A program made the position numbers and the translations under genes. The notes under the pieces were generated by a model that searched no databases, was not told where the DNA came from, and was given only the letters and a program-made list of their open reading frames with translations. A DNA stretch of 59,395 nucleotides, taken from positions 195,075 to 254,469 of the forward strand of contig DHHF01000006.1 of the NCBI GenBank assembly GCA_002403155.1, in the 5' to 3' direction. Source of the DNA: Sulfurovum sp. UBA4779 (lineage in GTDB: Bacteria; Campylobacterota; Campylobacteria; Campylobacterales; Sulfurovaceae). This document shows, in pieces, positions 7,645 through 15,489 of this stretch (positions are counted from its first letter, which is position 1; every line of letters starts with the position of its first letter).

Positions 7645-8658
7645 ATGTTTGAGAGCAAATGGGTTTATATCGGTGTTTTCTTTCTCTCATGGACAATGCA
7701 GTTTTTAGTCATCCGCCTTTCTCATAGATATAATTTTTTTATCGACCGGCACAAAACAAACGAACCTCAAAAATTTCATACTTCCGCCACCCCAAGATCG
7801 GGGGGCATCGGTATCTTGACAGGCATTCTTTTTCTTGCAGCAACACCGCTTGGATGGAAGATCATATTTTCTTTGCTGCTTGCTTTTTTTAGCGGAATCT
7901 TCGAAGATTTTCATCGCTCCATCAAACCTAAAACACGACTTGTGCTCCAGCTTATCGCAGGAGCAGCCGGCGTATTTTTAACACATTCGGTCGTCAGCTA
8001 TCTTGGGATGGGCATTTACCTACCGTACTGGCTTGCAGTACTCTTTAGCATTTTTAGTATTGTGGGGTTAATGAATGCTGTCAATATCATTGACGGCTTT
8101 AACGGCCTTGCATCCGGAATTACACTGCTGATATTGCTCTCTTTTGGGATCACTTCACAGAATGTGGGGGAAGATGAACTATTGCATATTATTATGATCG
8201 TTGCTGCTGCGGTAATCGGATTTTTTGTAGTCAATTTTCCAAAAGGCAAAATCTTCTTGGGTGACGGGGGTGCTTATATGCTAGGATTTATCGTGGCGCT
8301 TATAGGTATTTTTCTGGCCGGCCATTCTACGCATGTTAGCCCATGGTATATCCTTGCCGTTCTTATCTATCCCGTTTGGGAAGTACTCTTTTCTATTTAC
8401 AGAAAGAGCCGTGCAGGCCATTCTCCTTTGCAGCCGGATGCCTACCACCTGCACATGCTCATCTATCGGCACATTACGCAAAACAACCCAAAAACAGCAG
8501 TCTTTATTGTGCTTGGCTGTTCACCGTTTATACTCCTGCCGGCCCTCTATGCACACAACTCAATGGCCAATGCTGCAACGGTTTTGCTTTTTATCTCGTG
8601 CTATGTATTTTTGTATCATACGCTACGCAAAAAAGAAACAGCAGCATATGCCAAATAG
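7645..8658 (+). CDS. WecA/MraY-type polyprenyl-phosphate sugar-1-phosphate transferase
   Basis: From ATG 7645 the protein has 337 residues and about ten membrane helices. Family motifs are intact: PRSGGIGI, the Asp-containing NIIDGFNGLASG, FLGDGGAYMLGF and the cytoplasmic DAYHLHMLIYRH loop. The family transfers an N-acetylhexosamine-1-phosphate to undecaprenyl phosphate in the inner membrane, starting a lipid-linked glycan. The frame stays open upstream to 7348, but a -10 element at 7614 and the family start favour 7645. It ends exactly where the convergent pglB ends, so it may initiate the glycan that PglB transfers; peptidoglycan or O-antigen roles are alternatives. Sugar specificity cannot be read from the sequence. 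Confidence 0.85.
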   Translation: MFESKWVYIGVFFLSWTMQFLVIRLSHRYNFFIDRHKTNEPQKFHTSATPRSGGIGILTGILFLAATPLGWKIIFSLLLAFFSGIFEDFHRSIKPKTRLVLQLIAGAAGVFLTHSVVSYLGMGIYLPYWLAVLFSIFSIVGLMNAVNIIDGFNGLASGITLLILLSFGITSQNVGEDELLHIIMIVAAAVIGFFVVNFPKGKIFLGDGGAYMLGFIVALIGIFLAGHSTHVSPWYILAVLIYPVWEVLFSIYRKSRAGHSPLQPDAYHLHMLIYRHITQNNPKTAVFIVLGCSPFILLPALYAHNSMANAATVLLFISCYVFLYHTLRKKETAAYAK

Positions 8659-10767
8659 CTATTTTTTCAGTTTATAGATCCTGCTATACGGCGAAGCAAC
8701 GACCGGTTCAAAGAAAGCAGGATCATATTTGCCCAGTATGAACATCTGCACATAAACAGATTCAAAGGTTTGAGAGTCCATGATCACAAACTGCCCGTAG
8801 CTTTGCATATAGATCACTACATGCTCTGCGTCTGCATGATAGTTCTGAGATTGCAGTTTTACCTCCCCTTCGTTGGTATTTTGCGTGACGATAAACTGCT
8901 TGACTTCTCTTGTTTCCGTTCCCAAAAGAAGTTCGCCTTTTTGGGCATCAAACCGGATACCGTTTGCAAAGATTACTTTCCCGTTATCATTTTTAACTGC
9001 CCGCGTAGGATAAAAAACCACCTCTCTTTCGGGCTTCCCTGTTGTCAGGTCCAGGTTGCCAAAGAGCATGACGGTAGGAAAAATGCTCATCATCCTGTAG
9101 GGAAGATAAAGGTAGATCTCCCTTGTTTTGGCAGGAAGTTTGTATGCGGAGTCTTCGAGCTCAGCCAAAAGCACATTGGGATCCAGCTGGTCTTTTTGTT
9201 TGTTTTTAAACATGGTATCGGCCGCTTCGGCATACTTTGAGCTGACGTACGTTTCCACCGCCAAGCGGCTTAAATTGGCTGCCAGATCCGGCGAAGAGGT
9301 CTGCAATATCTTGGAAATGATAAAATTGTCATTCTGATGCTTTCCGCCGTCTATGAGCGTATTGGTATCGGAGTAAAACCAGATCGGATAGCCGTAATCC
9401 CACCACGCCAGCGTATAGTCTTTCGTATCTGCTATCGCATCAAGCTTTGCAAGATCTTCGACTTCGGCCTTATTGAGCACGGTAGGCACTTTGTAGTCGA
9501 CAATATGGGCGATATTGGGGTAAAGCATCGCAGCGGTTGCCAATGCGGCAAAACCGTACCTAAGTTTTTTGTCTTTAAAAAAATCTCCGATCACAAAAAA
9601 AAGATACACTGCCGACATTGCAGCCATAGGTACCGCGTATACCGTAAACCGCAACCCCCCAAAGAGAGCAAACATCCCGATCCCCACCAGCGGCAGCGCC
9701 AGTATAAACACTCTGTGGCGCAGTACAAGCACGATGTACCCGATGAGTGCCAGAACCAAACCAAGCTGTGAGCCGGAAATACGCTGGGCAAATACGGCAA
9801 AAGGGATCTGCCCTGCCTCCCTTATCGTTTGCACAACGGAGTAAAAATGCAGCCCTTCGGTTTTTGTCCCCGTGGAGAGATAATTGGCCACTTTGGAAAA
9901 TATGATCCCAAACACATTGCCGAAAACCAAAAAGAGCACAAACAAAATCCCCGCTATAAGCATCCATTTTTTTTGCTCCAACGATACCCGCTGCAATACA
10001 ACATAGAGCCCTGCCACCACTGCAATTTTCACCATATAGTTAAAAGGCGCCGCCAAAGGAAAAGGCAAAAGCGAAACAAATACCAAGATCAATGAAAGAT
10101 AGGTTGTATTTTCATTGCGATGATAAAAGATCATATAGAGCGCATACATCATGCCCATCGCATACACGACCGAAAGCCCCTGGTCATACAAGAAAGGATA
10201 AACTGAGATAGCCAATGCCGCATAAAGCGCCGACTTCAGGTCAAAATCGATCGTGCTTTTCATCAAGAAAAAAAGGATAAACATCGGAGCCATCGTCGAG
10301 AACATATCGGTATCATAGTACCCGATCATCGTACGATTATAATAGCTTACCGTCACAGCTCCCAGCAGCGCTGCAAAAAACCCCCATAGCGTCCGGTTAA
10401 AAAGCCTAGCAGCCAGGATGATGGGGATCACTACCAAGCTTGAGACCACAGCCGGCAGATAAAGTATGATCGTCTCAAAACTAAACGGGGTGATCTTGGC
10501 AAAAAGAGCAGTAAAAAATACCAGCCCAAACCCTGACATATCAGGAATCCGCGGGTTGCTCTGATGCATATCCCATAACGCCTGCTGCGCTCCGGCAGCG
10601 AAAAAGTACCCGTCGTTGGTGTTGATCATAAGCTGATCGTTCCAGTAAAAGCTTGGGTTGTCCTGGAACTGCCATACCCATATCATACGGATCAAAAAAC
10701 TGAAGGCATAGGCCATTATCATATATACAAGCAATATTTTTGAACTTACTTTGTTTTCATTTCCCAT
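8659..10767 (-). CDS. pglB: bacterial oligosaccharyltransferase PglB (STT3 family)
   Basis: This 702-residue integral membrane protein moves a lipid-linked glycan to Asn of periplasmic proteins. Its membrane domain carries Asp52 in NTNDGYFFA, the YYDTDMF motif (Asp152/Asp154) and TIRE (Glu317); the periplasmic domain carries WWDYGY (455-460). These align with C. lari PglB Asp56, Asp154/Glu156, Glu319 and WWDYG with a near-constant offset. Arg329 lies 12 residues after Glu317, as Arg331 follows Glu319 in C. lari, where it contacts the acidic residue at -2 of the sequon. A D/E-X-N-X-S/T sequon is therefore predicted. It is the last gene of the glycan operon, 14 bases after a GT2 gene, with AAAGGA before the start. 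Confidence 0.93.
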   Translation of the reverse strand: MGNENKVSSKILLVYMIMAYAFSFLIRMIWVWQFQDNPSFYWNDQLMINTNDGYFFAAGAQQALWDMHQSNPRIPDMSGFGLVFFTALFAKITPFSFETIILYLPAVVSSLVVIPIILAARLFNRTLWGFFAALLGAVTVSYYNRTMIGYYDTDMFSTMAPMFILFFLMKSTIDFDLKSALYAALAISVYPFLYDQGLSVVYAMGMMYALYMIFYHRNENTTYLSLILVFVSLLPFPLAAPFNYMVKIAVVAGLYVVLQRVSLEQKKWMLIAGILFVLFLVFGNVFGIIFSKVANYLSTGTKTEGLHFYSVVQTIREAGQIPFAVFAQRISGSQLGLVLALIGYIVLVLRHRVFILALPLVGIGMFALFGGLRFTVYAVPMAAMSAVYLFFVIGDFFKDKKLRYGFAALATAAMLYPNIAHIVDYKVPTVLNKAEVEDLAKLDAIADTKDYTLAWWDYGYPIWFYSDTNTLIDGGKHQNDNFIISKILQTSSPDLAANLSRLAVETYVSSKYAEAADTMFKNKQKDQLDPNVLLAELEDSAYKLPAKTREIYLYLPYRMMSIFPTVMLFGNLDLTTGKPEREVVFYPTRAVKNDNGKVIFANGIRFDAQKGELLLGTETREVKQFIVTQNTNEGEVKLQSQNYHADAEHVVIYMQSYGQFVIMDSQTFESVYVQMFILGKYDPAFFEPVVASPYSRIYKLKK

Positions 10768-10781
10768 TCGCTTAATATCCT

Positions 10782-11597
10782 TTAATTTTTTCTTAAAATA
10801 TTATACATTTTTTTCAATATGAAAGGCGGTAAAAGCCTCAATGGGATTCTTGTTGCCAAGTATCTTATGTATTCCAAAAATGATAAAAACCCCAGATTTT
10901 TTACACATTGTACAAATCGCCACTCATTTTTGACATAACTCCAACCATGTCTGCGCAAGATCATCTCATCCCCTGCCCTGGCCTTTACCAGCACCTCATC
11001 CAAATTGGCAAACCGAAATCCTCTTTGCAATAAACGAACCCACAAATAATAATCTTCAAATCCGTTCATCGGCAGATAGTTTCCCACACTTTCTATCGCA
11101 CTTTTTCGGAACATGACTGTCATATGATTGAGAGGGTTTCGAAGTTTTGCATACTGCATAATTTGATCATGTTTCAGAGGAAGCCTTCTCTCTCCTATAG
11201 ACATTTTGGTATCGGTATCAAACTCTAAAATCGATGAACCAAGTATATCAACTTCTGGATGGCTTTCCAAAAAGGAAATCTGCTTCTCAAATCTCTCAGG
11301 CAGAGCAATGTCATCGCTGTCCATACGGGCAACCCACTCGTATTGACATCGCTCCAATCCTTTATTTAAAGCTGTACCCAATCCGACATTTTTGTCCAAC
11401 ACTACAATAGTATATGGCACGTGTGAAACAAGTTGATGCTTCTTTATGACCTCATCAAGTTCATTTGTCAAAGGGCCGTCTTTAACCAGAACGATCTCGT
11501 CGGCTTTCAGCGTTTGATTTTCTATGCTGCTTAATGCCTGATCCAAAAAATCGGGCTTTTCTTTATGATATACGGATATGAGAACTGAAAATTTCAT
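10782..11597 (-). CDS. GT2 glycosyltransferase (AmsE-like)
   Basis: The 271-residue protein has a GT-A nucleotide-sugar fold: SVLISVYHKEKPDFLDQAL, VLVKDGP, then the metal-binding MDSDDIALPERFEKQ. The pattern resembles AmsE-type enzymes of exopolysaccharide synthesis. Downstream FEDYYLWVRLLQRG is the typical acceptor-side motif of this group. It should add one sugar to the lipid-linked glycan at the cytoplasmic membrane face. It lies 3 bases after the GT14 gene and 14 bases before pglB, which ties the cassette to N-glycosylation. Donor and linkage are unknown. Confidence 0.85.
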   Translation of the reverse strand: MKFSVLISVYHKEKPDFLDQALSSIENQTLKADEIVLVKDGPLTNELDEVIKKHQLVSHVPYTIVVLDKNVGLGTALNKGLERCQYEWVARMDSDDIALPERFEKQISFLESHPEVDILGSSILEFDTDTKMSIGERRLPLKHDQIMQYAKLRNPLNHMTVMFRKSAIESVGNYLPMNGFEDYYLWVRLLQRGFRFANLDEVLVKARAGDEMILRRHGWSYVKNEWRFVQCVKNLGFLSFLEYIRYLATRIPLRLLPPFILKKMYNILRKN

Positions 11598-11600
11598 CTT

Positions 11601-12455
11601 TTACCTGCATGCTCGTGATAATTCCAACGTCAAATCTTCATTAACCTTACGCGCAAAAAGACTATCTGGCACACGGTTAAGCTGTTGAAGTGTTTGTTTG
11701 GAAAGATAGTTCGGGCTATTCTTGCCCTTATCCCACTCTATATAATATAAATTATGATTGACCACATTTTTTTTAAACACGGAATTTAACAAGATGATCT
11801 GAAAAAAGTGTTCATCCGCACAGACAGTATAGTTGAATTGATCTAAAAAGTCTTTATGAATATCAATATAGTTTAACATATACTCCATTGCTTCGATCGA
11901 GATATTGAACCAAGACGACCCTTTATAGAGCGACAAATGCTCCAAAGTACGGCGTTCATGCCACAAATTCTGTATCTCCCGCAATACTCTTTGAACGAGA
12001 CGGATCAAAAACGTACGATTATTCTGATACTCTGTAAAAACATTGTATTGCTTCAATCTCCATCTATATCGTCCTATCGCTTCATGGGCCATAAATTCTT
12101 TATTTCTGTGTTGTTTCAAAAATGCACAGATGTAGTTGTCGTCTTTTATGGGAAAATCTTCTCCCGACATCAGCTGGATCCGATCAAATACGATGTTGCA
12201 TTTCAATACGCTTTGCATCAGCGCCAAGGATGCTTGAACCTGGGAAAAACCGCTCCAATTGACGGCCACTCTATCCTCGATGATATGAACCTGTTCGTGA
12301 TGAGCATATATTTTCCGTAGCGTTTGATACAAATCCTCACTCTTTTGATCCACATGAACAAAGCAATGGTGCTTCCGATCGTTCAGCAGACAAGAGATCA
12401 GCGATTTGATCTGCTCGCTGTTTTTATGAACCTGCATTAGGTAAGCGATGGTCAT
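11601..12455 (-). CDS. GT14 core-2/I-branching-type beta-N-acetylglucosaminyltransferase
   Basis: The 284-residue protein starts AYLMQVHKNSEQIKSLIS and has HHCFVHVDQKSED, VNWSGFSQVQASLALMQ and DRIQLMSGEDFPIK, the signature blocks of the GT14 (core-2/I-branching) family. The later GSSWFNIS and CADEHFFQ blocks hold acidic residues found at the family active site. Bacterial members add sugars, often GlcNAc, Xyl or similar, to surface glycans, and eukaryotic members make branches. It overlaps the upstream GT4 gene by 4 bases, indicating translational coupling. A branched glycan is an inference from the family name, not shown. Confidence 0.85.
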   Translation of the reverse strand: MTIAYLMQVHKNSEQIKSLISCLLNDRKHHCFVHVDQKSEDLYQTLRKIYAHHEQVHIIEDRVAVNWSGFSQVQASLALMQSVLKCNIVFDRIQLMSGEDFPIKDDNYICAFLKQHRNKEFMAHEAIGRYRWRLKQYNVFTEYQNNRTFLIRLVQRVLREIQNLWHERRTLEHLSLYKGSSWFNISIEAMEYMLNYIDIHKDFLDQFNYTVCADEHFFQIILLNSVFKKNVVNHNLYYIEWDKGKNSPNYLSKQTLQQLNRVPDSLFARKVNEDLTLELSRACR

Positions 12456-13495
12456 TTGCTGCCGTCTTTAATGATTTTATGATAAAGCATAAGATAATGA
12501 TTTGCCATCACCTCGGAGGTATATGCGCTATGGAATTTTTGAAATATCTTTTCGCCATAACGCTCTTTTCCCCGATTGATCGTTTCTATCGCTGAACAAA
12601 GATCATTGATATTTTCCAATTCAAAGTATATAACCTCATCACTGCTAAACAGTTCTTGAAAAATAGGAATTTTCGAACATACAACCGGTTTTTTTTGCCT
12701 TGCTATCTCCTGCAGTGCCAAAGAAAAACCTTCAGAGCGCGACGGAACCACAAAGAGGTCCATCCCATCGATAAACAACGAAATGTTCTTTTGAAAACCT
12801 ATGAGATGAACCCTCTCCTCAACATTGCACTCTTTGGATAATTGTTTTAAATATTCAACCTGCTGTCCTGTCCCGGCTATGTAAAAAGAATAGTTTTTTA
12901 AGTGTTTCAAAGCTTGTACTACCTGGTCGAACCCTTTTCTTTTTGTAATATCACCAGACCCGATGGCGCCTATCTTGATCAATTTGTCTTTGCCAAATTG
13001 TTTTTCATGTACCGGCATATCAACCGCTGACGGGATACCGTTATAGACGTAATCCAACTTTTTGTTTTTCCAAAATTTTTGGTAATACTTTACCGCATCT
13101 TTTGACAACGTGACAATCTGATCATGTTTTGAAGTTACGATATTCCAAACCTTTTCCAACAGAAATGCTTTAATGGGGTTATAAGCATATTTAAAATCTT
13201 CTTTGACATAATTATGAAGTGTAGTGACGGTCTTTGCCTTATGGATCGATCTGCAATGCCACCAAACATAGGCATCTGGAACAACCCCATGAGAATGGAT
13301 GATATCGTAAGCATCAAAATCTATTTTTTCAAAAAAACCGATTCGCTTCGTTCCGACAGGAAATTCTGTCAGTTTGATATCTTTAAAATAAAAAACATCC
13401 ACATCATGGTCTCTTTGCAGCTCGCTGCACAAATATTTCGCCACATTAACAGGGCCGCTTTGTGCAATATATGGTACCAGGTAGGCTATTTTCAT
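12452..13495 (-). CDS. GT4 family glycosyltransferase
   Basis: The 347-residue protein has the two-lobed GT-B organisation: an N-terminal lobe (AYLVPYIAQSGPVNVAKYL, DIIHSHGVVPD) and a C-terminal GT4 donor lobe (IGAIGSGDITKRKGFDQVVQAL, GFQKNISLFIDGMDLFVVPSRSEGFSLALQEIA). The EGFSLALQE sequence is the conserved E-x7-E donor motif. It works in the cytoplasm on the lipid-linked glycan. It sits between the Stealth gene (4-base gap) and the GT14 gene (4-base overlap) in one operon. Confidence 0.88.
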   Translation of the reverse strand: MKIAYLVPYIAQSGPVNVAKYLCSELQRDHDVDVFYFKDIKLTEFPVGTKRIGFFEKIDFDAYDIIHSHGVVPDAYVWWHCRSIHKAKTVTTLHNYVKEDFKYAYNPIKAFLLEKVWNIVTSKHDQIVTLSKDAVKYYQKFWKNKKLDYVYNGIPSAVDMPVHEKQFGKDKLIKIGAIGSGDITKRKGFDQVVQALKHLKNYSFYIAGTGQQVEYLKQLSKECNVEERVHLIGFQKNISLFIDGMDLFVVPSRSEGFSLALQEIARQKKPVVCSKIPIFQELFSSDEVIYFELENINDLCSAIETINRGKERYGEKIFQKFHSAYTSEVMANHYLMLYHKIIKDGSK

Positions 13496-13499
13496 TTAT

Positions 13500-14495
13500 T
13501 TACACCTCAAAAGTTGATTTCTCAGGGAGTATTGTTTCCAATGCACCTTTGATGATTATTTTTGCTTCTTCAAATTCTTCCTCTGTTTGGATGCTCTCTC
13601 CATCGTTTAGACAGATCATCGAGTATTTTTTGGATGTAATAAGACGGCTAACATTTCCGGAGCGAAGCTCATCCATATCCAAGGTCACATATAGCGTATC
13701 TTTCATAGAGATCGGTACAAAATTTCCTTTAATGAGTTGCCAATAACGAAATAGATATTGATTGATATCGTTGCAATTTCGAAATCTTGAAGCCGAAGTC
13801 TGTTCCAAGATTTCTTTTTCTTTATCCCACACCTCTTTAAAAATAGCCTTTAAAAAAGGCTGTGGCTGATGATGGTCCACAAATCCTGTGAACCTTGGCC
13901 AAGGAAGCAGAAAAAGTGATCTTAACAGTTCTTTCCCATATGCAATATGGAACCATTTTGAAAGATTTTTTCTCATAGCTGTTTTTTTATCAAAATGCCT
14001 ATTGAGTATCTCCAGATTATTTAAAACAAAATGTCCTACACCAGATGAAGAAGAGAGTGCATTCATAACGAATGCATCGACTGGCAAACCATTTTGAAAA
14101 AATCTCTCCGGAGAAAGCTTCTTAGTTAAAAAGGAATCATCATTAAATAGTACAAAATGCTCAGAAAGACCATTTATCTTATAAATACTCGGCTCTATTG
14201 CATTTGAATTAAAAACTGGCGAGTTTGCTTTATCCAAAAAATCTTCATGTTTGACGATATTTAATTTGGGATGATCCACATTTAACCATTCAGGCAAATG
14301 ACCCCATGTCACCAAATGTATTTGTCTCACCCATGGCGTAAAAACTTCAAAAGCACGGAAAATATAGTGTAAATTATCCCAATCTCTATAAAAAACATTG
14401 ATTTTTTGACCATTATCATTTGAAAATCTATTATATTCTTCAATCCACTCCGGATCCGTTCCATCCACCCAAAGGATTACGAAATCAATATCCAC
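13500..14495 (-). CDS. Stealth-family sugar-phosphate transferase
   Basis: The protein opens with the Stealth CR1 block DIDFVILWVDGTDPEW and continues with CR2: RDWDNLHYIFRAFEVFTPWVRQIHLVTWGHLPEWL, PKLNIVKHEDF, then SEHFVLFNDDSFL. The family moves sugar-1-phosphate units from nucleotide sugars, making phosphodiester links in capsules and, in animals, the mannose-6-phosphate tag. I prefer GTG 14495 as start because AAAAGG lies 8 bases before it; a longer form from GTG 14516 would overlap the upstream GT2 gene. Its presence predicts a phosphodiester in the glycan passed to PglB. Confidence 0.85.
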   Translation of the reverse strand: MDIDFVILWVDGTDPEWIEEYNRFSNDNGQKINVFYRDWDNLHYIFRAFEVFTPWVRQIHLVTWGHLPEWLNVDHPKLNIVKHEDFLDKANSPVFNSNAIEPSIYKINGLSEHFVLFNDDSFLTKKLSPERFFQNGLPVDAFVMNALSSSSGVGHFVLNNLEILNRHFDKKTAMRKNLSKWFHIAYGKELLRSLFLLPWPRFTGFVDHHQPQPFLKAIFKEVWDKEKEILEQTSASRFRNCNDINQYLFRYWQLIKGNFVPISMKDTLYVTLDMDELRSGNVSRLITSKKYSMICLNDGESIQTEEEFEEAKIIIKGALETILPEKSTFEV

Positions 14496-14499
14496 ACTA

Positions 14500-15489
14500 T
14501 CAGCCTTTTCTTCCACGAAGTCTTTTCATAAATTTATCCTTCATTCCAAATATTCTGGCAGAAGGGTAAAAACCTATCAATTTTTCAGATAAACGGAATT
14601 TTCTTGTCGGTATAGGCAAAGGTTTATCATAGCCTAAGTGATTTAAAATTTTTTCTGCTTCTTTGACCAAATCCATATAAGCAGGATAGGCACGAAAAAT
14701 AAATTTAGAGTATTCCGTCGCTAAAGCATATTTGAGTCCGGGAAAATCAATATCTTTCTTCACCAAATCAAGATAACTTTTACAAGCCGTGAAATGGGAT
14801 TCCATGCCTTTTCTGCTTATATTTTTCGATAAACTATTTATATTGTCCTGTCGCCAATAAACAATGCTTTCTGGTACATACACGATCTTCTCTGCATTAT
14901 AGGCTACACGAGCAAAAAAAACTCCATCATCCACAACAGAAATCTTTGTATCCCATTCACCTGCCAGTTCTTTCATTTTTCTTGAAATAAGCCAGGACTG
15001 TCCTATCATATAATGAGAATTTGCCCATGCTTCTTGCAAAAACAGCAATGGCTGATTATAGCTCTTGTAGGTTGTTTGGGGCTTAAGCATAACTCCCTCT
15101 ATAGAGCCATAAAACCTTGCCCATTTACCGGTTGCCACAATCAAGGAATGAAAATCATATTGTCTCAGAGCTTCAATTTGAGAAGCTATTTTTTCTGGGT
15201 GGAAAATATCATCTGCATCAAAATATTGTATATACTTGCCACTAGATAATGTAAAAGCTTTGTTTCTCGCTGAAGCTGCACCACTATTTTCCTGAGAATA
15301 TACTTTTATATAGCTGTATCGTTTTGCATATCTTTCTGCTATATCCAGGCTATTGTCCGTTGAGCCGTCATTTACTATAATAATCTCTATATTTTTATAT
15401 GTTTGAGCGATAACCGAATCCAAACATTCAGATAGATATTTCTCTGCATTATAGAGTGGGATCAATACTGATACTAAAGGTGTTTTCAT
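14500..15489 (-). CDS. GT2 family glycosyltransferase
   Basis: The 329-residue protein starts with a classical GT2 domain: VSVLIPLYNAEKYLSECLDS, IIIVNDGSTDNS, NSGAASARNKAF and the DXD-type YFDADDIFHPEK. A C-terminal helical part (about residues 220-329) of unknown role follows. It should add one sugar from a nucleotide donor at the cytoplasmic face. It overlaps the preceding fusion gene by 4 bases and borders the Stealth gene. Its DNA is intermediate in AT content between pglB and the flippase. Confidence 0.88.
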   Translation of the reverse strand: MKTPLVSVLIPLYNAEKYLSECLDSVIAQTYKNIEIIIVNDGSTDNSLDIAERYAKRYSYIKVYSQENSGAASARNKAFTLSSGKYIQYFDADDIFHPEKIASQIEALRQYDFHSLIVATGKWARFYGSIEGVMLKPQTTYKSYNQPLLFLQEAWANSHYMIGQSWLISRKMKELAGEWDTKISVVDDGVFFARVAYNAEKIVYVPESIVYWRQDNINSLSKNISRKGMESHFTACKSYLDLVKKDIDFPGLKYALATEYSKFIFRAYPAYMDLVKEAEKILNHLGYDKPLPIPTRKFRLSEKLIGFYPSARIFGMKDKFMKRLRGRKG

